From Flagellimonas abyssi (lineage in GTDB: Bacteria > Bacteroidota > Bacteroidia > Flavobacteriales > Flavobacteriaceae): a DNA stretch of 64,000 nt. The notes under the pieces were generated by a model. The model had not been told where the DNA came from. It did no database searches and worked only from the letters and a program-made list of their open reading frames with translations. The DNA lies in NCBI RefSeq assembly GCF_019457905.1, contig NZ_JAHZSV010000008.1, positions 62,001-126,000 on the forward strand. The letters run 5' to 3'. A program made the position numbers and the translations under genes. Positions 42,250-51,089 of this stretch are shown here, piece after piece (within the stretch, counting starts at the first letter, position 1; each line of letters opens with the position of its first letter).

Positions 42250-43860
42250 CTATTTTTTGTTCACCAATGTCATCAGGTCCACATCATTGCCCAACAGCAC
42301 TTGATTGCTATCGATTCTACCTTCCAACGGACCGTTTTCCAGTTTAAGGACGCCCCGTGGACAAACTGCCGAGCAAATTCCACATCCCACACAGCTCGAC
42401 CGAACGATGTTCTCTCCTTTCTGGGCGTAGGCCCGCACATCGATGCCCATTTCGCAGTATACCGAACAGTTGCCACAAGAAATACATTGCCCACCATTGG
42501 TGGTAATTCTGAACCTGGAAAACAATTTCTGCTGAAACCCTAAAATGGCGGCCATGGGGCAACCGAAGCGGCACCACACCCTGCTCCCAAAGATGGGGTA
42601 GAACCCTGTTCCGATGACTCCAGAAAAAATGCTTCCGATCAAGAAAGAGTACGATTTACGAAGTGTTTCGGATTTAAAAAGAAAAATTTGTCCGTCCCCG
42701 CTAAAAAAATGAAACCCGATCAGCGCTATAATGATCACAAAATAACCGATGGCTCCGTACTGCGCATCTTTCTGGAGTTGATTTCTTTTAAAAATCATGG
42801 CCCAACCGAACACCAAGGTCAGTAAAACGGCCACCCCGATTAAAAAAGAGCTCTTGGTCAGCCAATATTTACTGGTATCCGTTCCCAAGTAGGAATAAAT
42901 GACCGCGGTGGTCATCAAAGTCACAAAAACTACGACACTGTGCACCACCCAGCGTTCTACTTTCCATGCAAATGTAGATTTATCGCTCAACTGCCTGAAT
43001 GAATCCCCAGCGGTTTCTGCCAATCCACCACACCCGCAGACCCAAGAGCAGTACCATCTTTTACCATATTTGTAGGTAAGGATGGGAGTTATCACAAAAA
43101 TGGAGAGGATGCCAAAGATCAATAGGGCAAAACCGATTTCCCCCGAACTTAAAAACGCTTTAATGCGATACCCTTCAAAATTATAATAGTTGAGCGGCCA
43201 AATATTTTTGAGGTCGTAATAAGGCAAACTGCCCCCGTCCAAAATTTTATCGCCGTTCAAACGGGCCATCAATTCTGGGATGATGAACGCAAAAGCGGTT
43301 TGAAAGAACATGACGCTCCAAGTGCGCAACCTTTCGTATCGGTTATGGCGATATTTCCAAAGGAACTTGATGCCAAAGGCCAAAATGGCCACCGTATAAA
43401 GTGTGCCGTAAACAAACCACTGACTGGCGGGGTTGCCGCTCAAAAATTTACTGAGCGGGTCAAAAAGCCCAATAACCCCTTTATTGTCGCCATCGTTCAC
43501 CAGACCGAGATATTCAGGATAAAAATAGAGTACAATGTAGAAACCTGTCAAGGACAAACCTGCCACCCATCCCCATAAACCGCGACTGGAAATCGACTTG
43601 AACCAAACACCATCATTTTTGATCCCAGGGATTTTTTTGGAATAGGCATCCCAGGAAAACCAAACAATCCCGACGGTGATAGCCAAAAGAGACAAGGTCA
43701 ACCATAAGGTCCTATTCGGAAAATTGACATTGAAAACGGCCAAAAGCAGAATGCCCAGCCCAGATAATCCCAAAAAGACAGCGAGTTTTTGACTTATGCT
43801 CAAACTTTTTGGTGGTTCGCCTGTCAGGGCCATGCTTTTATGATAGGTTTGACTGTTCAT
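42250..43860 (-). CDS. Polyferredoxin-like 4Fe-4S membrane protein (NosR/NapH C-terminal type)
   Basis: A 536-residue protein with about nine to ten helices and clustered cysteines. Two CxxxCx-type half motifs lie in membrane loops ('CSWVCGCGGLAE' and 'CRFGCPMAAIL'), and two C-terminal 4Fe-4S ferredoxin motifs in 'CISCGNCSVYCEMGID' and 'CVGCGICSAVCPRG'. The arrangement is that of NosR/NapH/RdxA-type electron-transfer proteins, without the NosR flavin domain. It probably moves electrons across or along the inner membrane. A FAD oxidoreductase gene lies 107 bp upstream on the same strand and may be its electron donor. Confidence 0.85.
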   Translation of the reverse strand: MNSQTYHKSMALTGEPPKSLSISQKLAVFLGLSGLGILLLAVFNVNFPNRTLWLTLSLLAITVGIVWFSWDAYSKKIPGIKNDGVWFKSISSRGLWGWVAGLSLTGFYIVLYFYPEYLGLVNDGDNKGVIGLFDPLSKFLSGNPASQWFVYGTLYTVAILAFGIKFLWKYRHNRYERLRTWSVMFFQTAFAFIIPELMARLNGDKILDGGSLPYYDLKNIWPLNYYNFEGYRIKAFLSSGEIGFALLIFGILSIFVITPILTYKYGKRWYCSWVCGCGGLAETAGDSFRQLSDKSTFAWKVERWVVHSVVVFVTLMTTAVIYSYLGTDTSKYWLTKSSFLIGVAVLLTLVFGWAMIFKRNQLQKDAQYGAIGYFVIIIALIGFHFFSGDGQIFLFKSETLRKSYSFLIGSIFSGVIGTGFYPIFGSRVWCRFGCPMAAILGFQQKLFSRFRITTNGGQCISCGNCSVYCEMGIDVRAYAQKGENIVRSSCVGCGICSAVCPRGVLKLENGPLEGRIDSNQVLLGNDVDLMTLVNKK

Positions 43861-43967
43861 TGTTTGTTGTTTCTTTGTTCTGATATTTTCGAATGGGACA
43901 TGACCTCTCCAGTTTTTCGTACAATTTAAACTCTTTAATAAACCATTAACCCTGAGCCATCAACCAA

Positions 43968-45317
43968 TCAATTCAGTTGGAAGATGCGTTTTAGGTTTTT
44001 CTTTTTCGGGTTGATGGATTTTCCGAAATTGGAATTGTATTTCGACACGATCTGAGGTTCAAAACTTTTATAAAACTCAGGGTCGAAATTGGCGTCTCTA
44101 AGATGTTCCATCACATAATCAATGGTTCTTTTTTCACTGAGCCATCTATCAAAAACTTCGTGCCGCAAACGAATGCCAAAGGTGTTGATGCCCAACACAG
44201 TTTCAGAATCCTTATCAAACGCAATGGTGATACAAAGTTTTTCTTTGGAATGTCTCCAATGGAAATGGGCCTCGTTTTCTTTTTTCTTTCTCTCTGGGAA
44301 CACCCAACCATAGGTTTGGTACTCAATGTCCAGAAACTTGGCGGAGTTGAACCAGTGTCCGGGGTTGTATTCCATTCGATTGCCACAAATGGTCTGGGCC
44401 AGGGTTTCGCCCATCATACGGCCCGTGTACCAAACAGCTTCAATGGGGCGTCGATTTCCAATGGCTTCGTGCTGTTCCGCACAATCGCCAATGGCGTATA
44501 CGTGTTCAACATTTGTCTCCAAAAACCGATTTACCTTTACTCCTCTACCTAATTCTATATCCGAGTCTTTCAAAAAATCAATATTTGGGGTAACACCTGT
44601 GGTCAATCCCACCAAGTCACATTCAATTTCTTCTCCAGTTTCGGCCAGTGTCACGGATTTTACCCTTCCATTTTCATCAGGATTGATTTGCTTGAGCGAA
44701 GCACCTAACCGCAAATCAATATGGTGCTCGTGGATATGTTCGTTGATCATTTCTGATTCGCCAGAAGGCAAAACACTGTTCCAAAAGCTGTTTTCACGAA
44801 CCAAAAAAGTCACTGGGATATCACGAGTACGTAGCATTTCGGCCAATTCGATGCCAATAAGCCCACCACCAATGATCACTGCCCGTTTGCAAACCTTGTT
44901 ATTGGGTGCGTTGTCTTCCAGCAGTTCCAGGTCTTGTTTGGAATAAAGCCCTTGAACGCCATCCAAATCCTGTCCGGGCCAACCGAATTTATTGGGTTTG
45001 GATCCTGTGGCAATAATCAATTTATCGTAGTCGAGGTCTGGAGCACCATCAAGATGAAGCAATTTTTCTTGGGTGTTGACCTTGGTCACGTACGCTTGTA
45101 CCAAATCTATTCGGTTCTTTTTCCAGAAGTGGTTCTCGTAGGGTTGGGTATGCTCAAACCTCATGTGGCCCATGTACACATACATCAAAGCTGTTCGGGA
45201 GAAAAAGTACTCGGATTCTGCGGAAACAATGGTGATTTTTTTGTCGGAAAGCTTTCGAATGTGCCTTGCAGCGGTTACACCTGCAATTCCATTTCCAATA
45301 ATGACAATGTGCTCCAT
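43968..45317 (-). CDS. Pyridine nucleotide-disulphide-type FAD oxidoreductase
   Basis: A 449-residue flavoprotein: FAD loop 'IIGNGIAGVTAARHI', 'LIIATGSKPN', NAD(P) loop 'AVIIGGGLIGIELAEML' and 'VNRFLETNVEHVYAIGDCAE'. The pattern fits ferredoxin/rubredoxin reductases and the N-terminal part of NirB, without redox-active Cys pairs. It likely passes electrons between NAD(P)H and an iron-sulphur protein, possibly the polyferredoxin encoded just downstream. The C-terminal 100 residues ('YQTYGWVFPERKKKENEAHFHW') are family-specific. Confidence 0.87.
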   Translation of the reverse strand: MEHIVIIGNGIAGVTAARHIRKLSDKKITIVSAESEYFFSRTALMYVYMGHMRFEHTQPYENHFWKKNRIDLVQAYVTKVNTQEKLLHLDGAPDLDYDKLIIATGSKPNKFGWPGQDLDGVQGLYSKQDLELLEDNAPNNKVCKRAVIIGGGLIGIELAEMLRTRDIPVTFLVRENSFWNSVLPSGESEMINEHIHEHHIDLRLGASLKQINPDENGRVKSVTLAETGEEIECDLVGLTTGVTPNIDFLKDSDIELGRGVKVNRFLETNVEHVYAIGDCAEQHEAIGNRRPIEAVWYTGRMMGETLAQTICGNRMEYNPGHWFNSAKFLDIEYQTYGWVFPERKKKENEAHFHWRHSKEKLCITIAFDKDSETVLGINTFGIRLRHEVFDRWLSEKRTIDYVMEHLRDANFDPEFYKSFEPQIVSKYNSNFGKSINPKKKNLKRIFQLN

Positions 45318-45445
45318 GGGTTGGGTTTGATTGTTCTATGTGTCGAGGTTTATCGTAAAAACTTAACAGAAAGATGAAATTTAATAAGAATTTGGCGGTC
45401 GGATGATGTTTTAAAATGATTATTTTTAAAGCGTTCGCAATCATT

Positions 45446-46459
45446 ATGAAAAAGCTGATTTATTTATGTGTGCTTGTTTTTGCCTCTTGCGCAACTAGCA
45501 AGTTTGATAAAGTCAATGGTGTCAGTTTTGTCGCCTCGGGGGAGGAAGTCGCCCAACACCATATCGACCCCGTTCTTAAAGTGGGCGCCAATTATGCCGC
45601 CGTGATGCCGTTTGGATTCATTAGGGATTTGGATTCCCCCGAACTGATTTTTAATACGGATAGGCAATGGTATGGTGAGCGCAGGGAAGGAGCAAAGCAG
45701 TACATAGAAAAGTTGCATCAAAATGGGGTAAGCGTGATGGTAAAACCCCAAATATGGATTTTTGATGGTCAATTTACTGGTAACATGAAAATGCCTTCAG
45801 AAGAAGATTGGGAAAAACTGGAAGCATCCTACGAAGCATTTATTCTACTTTATGCCGAGATGGCGGAAGAAACCCAAAGCGACATATTTTGTATAGGAAC
45901 TGAGCTAAAAACCTTTGTGAACGAACGGCCTGGGTTTTGGAACGATCTTATTAAAAAGGTAAGAGAAGTGTACACGGGCAAGATTACCTATGCCGCCAAC
46001 TGGGACGAGTATGCAAAAACACCTTTTTGGTCGGATTTGGATTTTATTGGTGTGAACGCCTATTTTCCGCTTTGCGAACGGGAAAACCCTACGATAGAAA
46101 CGCTAACGGAAGGTTGGCAACCCTGGAAGACCAAAATGCGGGAACTTGCCAAACAGGAAGATAAACCTATTCTTTTTACAGAGTTTGGGTACCGAAGCAT
46201 GGATTTTACGGGCAAAAAGCCTTGGTTGGTGGACCGTAACCAAATGAATGTGAACCTCAAGGCACAAGCCGATGCCACACAGGTTCTTTTTAATGAGTTC
46301 TGGAGCGAGGATTGGTTTGCCGGGGGATTTGTCTGGAAATGGTTCATGCAGCACGATCAAGTTGGCGGACATGCGGACAATCGATTTACGCCCCAAAATA
46401 AGCCAGCGGAATCCATCATTAGAAGGCAGTACACCCAGGTCAAAAAATCAAGTCTTTAA
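45446..46459 (+). CDS. GH113-like glycoside hydrolase lipoprotein
   Basis: A 337-residue lipoprotein (lipobox FASC, Cys15) with a TIM-barrel of the GH113 (clan GH-A) type. Acid/base Glu153 lies in 'CIGTELKTF' and nucleophile Glu246 in 'ILFTEFGYR'; aromatic substrate-site strings such as 'FVWKWFMQHDQ' follow. Characterised GH113 enzymes are beta-mannanases; here the substrate is inferred only. An earlier in-frame start at 45416 exists, but MKKLIYLCVLVFASC at 45446 is a proper lipoprotein signal. It diverges from the flavoprotein gene. Confidence 0.88.
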   Translation: MKKLIYLCVLVFASCATSKFDKVNGVSFVASGEEVAQHHIDPVLKVGANYAAVMPFGFIRDLDSPELIFNTDRQWYGERREGAKQYIEKLHQNGVSVMVKPQIWIFDGQFTGNMKMPSEEDWEKLEASYEAFILLYAEMAEETQSDIFCIGTELKTFVNERPGFWNDLIKKVREVYTGKITYAANWDEYAKTPFWSDLDFIGVNAYFPLCERENPTIETLTEGWQPWKTKMRELAKQEDKPILFTEFGYRSMDFTGKKPWLVDRNQMNVNLKAQADATQVLFNEFWSEDWFAGGFVWKWFMQHDQVGGHADNRFTPQNKPAESIIRRQYTQVKKSSL

Positions 46460-46559
46460 GAACAAGTAAAGGTTTGTCGGAAATTTTGGACTAATTCGTA
46501 ACCATGCTATATGTTTTTTCCCCATATTTGCAATACATCCCACCCAAAAACATACAGTA

Positions 46560-47492
46560 ATGAAACTAAAATTATCCCTTCTTTTTTGGGTATGGGCCTG
46601 TACATTTATGTTGGGACAGGAAAGTACCTATTACAATGTGGTTGCCGAGCAGGGCGACGGTATTTTTTCGCTGCTGCGCAAACAAGGTCTTGACCCTGCC
46701 AAACACTACGGGGAGTTTTTGGAATTGAATTCTGATAAAATAACGGAAGGTACTGCCCTCAAACTGGGTGAAGCGTACAGGGTTCCTTATGCGGATGATT
46801 CCTTAAAGAAAACTGGGGTAATGGTCGAGACGGTAAAAGACTCTGAAGCCCCTATTTTTGATAAGGAACTGGCTGAAATGTCCCTTAAAAGTGATAAGCT
46901 GAAAGATGCTGTATACTATCTTATTGCTGAGAATATCTCTGGAACGGAGAATGGTTTTGTGAATGATGTTACACAACGTATTGCAGGAGAATTGATGTTG
47001 AATGGAGCCCATGTGTATGTCATGGGTGATGACTTGTTACGTGACTCTGAAGACGAAGGAATTTCGGTAGACAATACTTTTGGGGACTATGTACAGGTCA
47101 TCAATAAAAGATACATAAAGAATACTGGAAAATACCAACGGGTTTTGTTGATTCGGGCTGAAAATGTAATCGAGACTGGTAATATGGCAGTGGCTGTGTA
47201 CCATTATGATAAAAGTGCCCAAGGCCAGCGTTTTGCAGAGAATATACAGAATGTGTTTAAGGAGAACAACGTTTCCAGTACTACCATTGATGAATCCAGT
47301 TTGGTTTTTGAGGACAAAAACAGCTTATATTTGGCTACAAACATTCTTCCCGCCATCAGTATAATGACGATAGAGAACACGAGTCGGACATCAAAAAGCA
47401 AGATATCACTCAAACCAAACAAAAAAGAATTTGCCGATCTAATTAGTAATGGCATTATTAATGATTATGTTGATTTAGAATTTGAGAATTAA
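46560..47492 (+). CDS. Amidase-like protein with degenerate active site
   Basis: A 310-residue secreted protein (signal peptide ending MLGQ) paralogous to the next gene. Both share an N-terminal LysM-like region ('VVAEQGDGIFSLLRKQGLDP') and a C-terminal domain of the N-acetylmuramoyl-L-alanine amidase (Amidase_3) fold. In this copy every catalytic position is lost when aligned with its neighbour: H123 to Asn, E143 to Gly, H226 to Ala, E297 to Thr. It is therefore expected to be a pseudoenzyme, perhaps a regulator or binding partner. It ends directly at the start codon of the paralogue (no gap), so the pair is co-transcribed. Confidence 0.8.
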   Translation: MKLKLSLLFWVWACTFMLGQESTYYNVVAEQGDGIFSLLRKQGLDPAKHYGEFLELNSDKITEGTALKLGEAYRVPYADDSLKKTGVMVETVKDSEAPIFDKELAEMSLKSDKLKDAVYYLIAENISGTENGFVNDVTQRIAGELMLNGAHVYVMGDDLLRDSEDEGISVDNTFGDYVQVINKRYIKNTGKYQRVLLIRAENVIETGNMAVAVYHYDKSAQGQRFAENIQNVFKENNVSSTTIDESSLVFEDKNSLYLATNILPAISIMTIENTSRTSKSKISLKPNKKEFADLISNGIINDYVDLEFEN

Positions 47493-48515
47493 ATGAGACT
47501 TAATTGGTTTACGCCATTGCTGGGCGTTTTGTTTATATTTCAGTCCACCTTATGGGGCCAAGAGGATTTTCCCAAAGTCATGGCGGAAGAAGGTGATGGT
47601 ATTTATTCGTTACTGCGAAGACACGGGGTGAGCCCAACAAAACACTACAACAACTTTGTGAAACTAAATGCAGAGGATTTGGGCGAGGATGAATCCTTGA
47701 TTTTGGGCAGGCATTATATGCTGCCCGATACTTTGGAAACAAAAACGGTTGAAACGGTGGAAGAGGGCATCACGTACTCCATTTTTGGGGAGGATTTTAA
47801 AAAAGTAGATAAGGCAAGTTCGCGCTTAAAGAACACCGTGTATTATTTGATTTCTGGCCATGGTGGCCCCGACCCGGGAGCCATAGAAAAACATAATGGA
47901 AAATTGATAGCTGAAGATGAATATGCCTACGATGTGACCTTGCGATTGGCCCGCGAGCTTATATCCCACGGGGCGGAAGTACATATCATTGTCCAAGACG
48001 GAAACGATGGCATTAGGGACAAAAGAATCCTTGAACTGGATACGGACGAAACTGTTCAATCACAGCCTATCCCGCTAGACCAATTGGAGCGTTTGAAGCA
48101 ACGTACCAAAGCTGTCAATGATCTATATACAAAGAATACGGGTAAATATCAACGTCTTTTGGTCACCCATGTGGATAGTAGGGGCGAGGGTACCAATATT
48201 GATGTATTTTTCTACCATCACGAAAAGAGTACCAACGGAAAAAGGCTTGCGGAAAGCATTCACCAGACATTTTTGAGGAAGTACAAAAAATTCCAGCCCA
48301 ACCGATTGTACAACGGTACCTTTATGGAAAGAAGCAGTTTGTACGTAGTTAAAAACACGCTTCCGGCCATGGCTTACATTGAAATAGGCAACATCAGAAA
48401 CAAAAAGGACCAACGTAGAATCCTGGACCCCGATAACCGACAGGCATTGGCCAAATGGATTTCCGAGGGGATTTTATTGGATTATGAATCTCCTAAAGAA
48501 GCTATTTCAAAATAA
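47493..48515 (+). CDS. N-acetylmuramoyl-L-alanine amidase-like protein
   Basis: A 340-residue secreted protein (signal peptide ending STLWGQ). Residues about 25-80 resemble a LysM-type glycan-binding repeat ('GDGIYSLLRRHGVSP'). The C-terminal Amidase_3 domain keeps the zinc ligands and catalytic Glu: His123 in 'SGHGGPDPGA', Glu143 in 'AEDEYAYDVTLRLA', His226 in 'VTHVDS' and Glu297 in 'MAYIEIGN'. It would cleave the amide bond between muramic acid and the stem peptide in cell-wall remodelling. It follows the inactive paralogue without spacing and is convergent with arsM. Confidence 0.85.
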   Translation: MRLNWFTPLLGVLFIFQSTLWGQEDFPKVMAEEGDGIYSLLRRHGVSPTKHYNNFVKLNAEDLGEDESLILGRHYMLPDTLETKTVETVEEGITYSIFGEDFKKVDKASSRLKNTVYYLISGHGGPDPGAIEKHNGKLIAEDEYAYDVTLRLARELISHGAEVHIIVQDGNDGIRDKRILELDTDETVQSQPIPLDQLERLKQRTKAVNDLYTKNTGKYQRLLVTHVDSRGEGTNIDVFFYHHEKSTNGKRLAESIHQTFLRKYKKFQPNRLYNGTFMERSSLYVVKNTLPAMAYIEIGNIRNKKDQRRILDPDNRQALAKWISEGILLDYESPKEAISK

Positions 48516-48516
48516 A

Positions 48517-49482
48517 CTAGCAACACCCGCCACCGTTATAGTGGTATGTACTTTCACTTATAAAGATTTCATCCGAAGCACTAGCCAAGGCAGCAGCTGT
48601 TTTGTCACATACCGCCAAAGGTTGGTTTTGTAGTAGTACATGTCCCTTCTTATCATCAAAATATGCCTCGTCTCCAAAATAAATAGCTGTTTTTCCCGTA
48701 AAAACGCAGGGACCATCGGCTGGCATCGGGTCTTTTATGGCGGCTATTTCGATGGATTCAATATGAATGAGCTCTTTGGTGGGGTAATGGTTCGGCGATA
48801 ACACCCTGTACGATCGTTTGCCTCTGATTTCTATGGTGCCAAAACCGGCATCCGTCAACACTTTTACATAATCTTTCAAGGGAATGCTACCGCTCAGACA
48901 TTGTGCCCTCAAGCGGTCATCGTTGCGCAGCTCGCCGCTCATGGGCTGCTCGCAAATGGGATCGCTCATCACCAATCTTCCGTGAGGCTTCAGTACGCGG
49001 TACATTTCGGAAACGGCTTTTTTAAGGTCATCTATCTTAAAAATATTGAAAAGGCAATTCTGTGCTGCCACGTCGATACTTTCATCCTCCACGGGAAGGT
49101 TCAATGCATCACCTTTCACCAAATTCACGTATTCGCTCTTGAACCAATCGTTTTCTTCTTCGGCTATTTTGAAGTTCTTTCGGGAAGCCTCCAACATCTC
49201 ATCTACGGAATCCACCCCGGTTACACCACCCATCTGTCTGGAAAAATAAGAGAATTGCAGCAGTTCCATTCCGCCTCCTACACCAACATATAGAATTTTG
49301 GGATTGTTGACCAAATCCTGTGCGGAAACGGTGCTTCCACAGCCATAGTTCATCTCTTGCATGATCTTGGGAATGGAAAGCCCGGGGAACTGCCAAATGG
49401 GGTTGGTGGTGCAGCAAAGCCCCACATCGGGTGTTAGGGCCGCTTGTTTGTATAGGTCTTGGGTGGCGTCTAAATAGCTCAT
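48517..49482 (-). CDS. arsM: Arsenosugar-type arsenite S-adenosylmethionine methyltransferase
   Basis: A 321-residue class I methyltransferase with 'ILYVGVGGGMELLQFSYFS' (SAM loop), 'VAAQNCLFNIF' and 'LKPHGRLVMSDPI'. Conserved Cys for As(III) lie in 'GLCCTTNPIWQFPG', 'YGCGST' and 'RAQCLSG', and the C-terminus ends in a CC pair. This matches the ArsM subgroup tied to arsenosugar synthesis. The ATG at 49482 (MSYLDATQDLYKQ) overlaps the PNP stop by four bases; a longer frame to 49590 lies within the PNP gene and is rejected. Confidence 0.9.
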   Translation of the reverse strand: MSYLDATQDLYKQAALTPDVGLCCTTNPIWQFPGLSIPKIMQEMNYGCGSTVSAQDLVNNPKILYVGVGGGMELLQFSYFSRQMGGVTGVDSVDEMLEASRKNFKIAEEENDWFKSEYVNLVKGDALNLPVEDESIDVAAQNCLFNIFKIDDLKKAVSEMYRVLKPHGRLVMSDPICEQPMSGELRNDDRLRAQCLSGSIPLKDYVKVLTDAGFGTIEIRGKRSYRVLSPNHYPTKELIHIESIEIAAIKDPMPADGPCVFTGKTAIYFGDEAYFDDKKGHVLLQNQPLAVCDKTAAALASASDEIFISESTYHYNGGGCC

Positions 49483-50294
49483 AGTTCTTTGATTAGTTCT
49501 TTGAATAGTTTGATCATTTTGGGTTCCGTTTGCCCTGCAATCTTCAAAATTTCCTGTACTTCGACAGGTTGCAGGTTGTCGGGGTCGCATTCATCGGTCA
49601 ATACCGATACCGCTACAATGGGTAGTCGTAAATGATTCGCAACAATTACCTCGGGGACGGTGCTCATTCCCACGGCGTCGGCACCCATGATCTTGAGCAT
49701 TCGGTATTCTGCCTTGGTTTCCAGTTGTGGTCCTACCACGGAGACATAGACTCCCTTTTTCAAAGAAATATCCTCGCGAGCAGCTATGGCTTCAACTTTT
49801 TTACGCATTTCTGGGTCGTAGGGCTCGCTCATATCCACAAATCGGTCGCCGAACTCGGATACATTTTTAAATGCCAAAGGTGAACCCCCTTGAAGGTTAA
49901 TGTGATCTTCGATCAACATAATATCCCCTTTTTTAAATTCCAGGTTGATGGCTCCCGCAGCATTGGACACGAACAATTTTTTGATTCCCAATTGATGCAT
50001 TACACGTATGGGGTAGGTTATATCGATAAAATCGTAACCTTCATACAAGTGAAAACGTCCCTGCATTACGATGACTTTTTTGCCCTCGATCGTGCCATAG
50101 ATCAATTTGCCCGTATGGAATTCCACCGTTGCCAATGGGAAATGTGGAATATGATTGTAATGGGCCTCAATGGGGTTTTCTATGTTGTCCACCAATTGTC
50201 CTAATCCCGTACCTAGAACTATACCAATTTCTGGTGTTTCAAAACCTCGTTTTTTTAAGTATTCAACGGATTCTGCTATCTGTATTTTTGTCAT
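49479..50294 (-). CDS. Purine-nucleoside phosphorylase
   Basis: A 271-residue class I (trimeric, PunA-type) phosphorylase: 'GIVLGTGLGQLVDNI', 'GRFHLYEGYD', 'FVSNAAGAINLEFKKGD' and 'AVGMSTVPEVIVANH' with the purine-site residues. It splits purine nucleosides with phosphate. In this operon it may also act on the adenosyl part of arsenosugar precursors, a role proposed from gene neighbourhood and not visible in the sequence. Four-base overlaps on both sides (with the glycosyltransferase and arsM) indicate tight coupling. Confidence 0.93.
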   Translation of the reverse strand: MTKIQIAESVEYLKKRGFETPEIGIVLGTGLGQLVDNIENPIEAHYNHIPHFPLATVEFHTGKLIYGTIEGKKVIVMQGRFHLYEGYDFIDITYPIRVMHQLGIKKLFVSNAAGAINLEFKKGDIMLIEDHINLQGGSPLAFKNVSEFGDRFVDMSEPYDPEMRKKVEAIAAREDISLKKGVYVSVVGPQLETKAEYRMLKIMGADAVGMSTVPEVIVANHLRLPIVAVSVLTDECDPDNLQPVEVQEILKIAGQTEPKMIKLFKELIKEL

Positions 50295-50905
50295 TCTTCC
50301 ATATGTTTTAAGAAAGGCGCAAAGGCCTCAATGTCTTTAATGTCTTCGTAGTAATCCACATCATTCTTCTCATCTAAAAGCACAAACTTTTCATCTTTTA
50401 TGTCGGATAATGTATCAGCAAGTACAGTATTTGTGCCCCATTCTTTGTTTTGGAACAGTTCCTTTTTTAAGGATTTCATCCCCAAAAGGTAGTATCCACC
50501 ATCTTCTGCGGGCCCCAAAACAAAGTCGTGGTCCATTAGTTTGGAGAAAGCTGCTTCCAAATCGGTTTGGTCCAGGTGAAACATATCGCTGCCTATAATG
50601 ATGATGTTCTCAAAACCCGCCATGAATCCTTCATCGAAAGCATTTATCATCCGTTCGCCTAAATCTTTCCCGACCTGAAGTTTCTTTTTGTAGACCTTGT
50701 TGTCCCAAATATCATCCATCCAAATGGTTTCTGAATAATAGACCCATTTTTCGACCTTCAAATCTTTGGTAAACGACACGGTCTTGTCCAATAAAAAGTT
50801 ATAAATGTCCAAAGCTGCTTGGTCTCCCACTTTGGCGGCCAATCGGCTTTTGCATTTACCAAGTTCGGGGTTACGGGTAAGGATCAAAAGTAGGTTTTTG
50901 CTCAA
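50291..50905 (-). CDS. TIGR04282-family glycosyltransferase (arsenosugar-associated)
   Basis: About 204 residues of a CofC/GT-A-like nucleotidyl or glycosyl transferase: 'LLILTRNPELGKCKSRLAA', 'IIIGSDMFHLDQTDLEAAF' (SD metal site), 'FVLGPAEDGGYYLLGM'. These define TIGR04282, whose members in Bacteroidota sit with ArsM and PNP and are annotated as arsenosugar glycosyltransferases. No ATG is available. A TTG at 50905 gives the usual N-terminus SKNLLLI; other non-ATG starts lie upstream to 50959. It leads a three-gene operon with overlaps of four bases. Confidence 0.85.
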   Translation of the reverse strand: MSKNLLLILTRNPELGKCKSRLAAKVGDQAALDIYNFLLDKTVSFTKDLKVEKWVYYSETIWMDDIWDNKVYKKKLQVGKDLGERMINAFDEGFMAGFENIIIIGSDMFHLDQTDLEAAFSKLMDHDFVLGPAEDGGYYLLGMKSLKKELFQNKEWGTNTVLADTLSDIKDEKFVLLDEKNDVDYYEDIKDIEAFAPFLKHMEE

Positions 50906-51089
50906 TTGCTTTGTTTTGGTAACCGACACTTTAAGCTGTTGGTCAGCAAGACGATCCAATACTTACTTTTCATTTTGTGCAAAGAATGGTCATCTTTTGT
51001 TCATCTACCCAAATATACTACCATTATGATTTTTTAAATGTACAATAGTTGACTTTTTGGTATTGTGCAGAAAAAATAGGAGGGAAGCT

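Noticed and set aside
46560..47492. Treating the degenerate amidase as a pseudogene
   Set aside because: The frame is complete with signal peptide and normal length, and the gene abuts the active paralogue; a functional pseudoenzyme is more likely.
49483..49590. Upstream extension of arsM
   Set aside because: It lies within the PNP gene in another frame; the conserved MSYLDATQ start at 49482 overlaps PNP by four bases.
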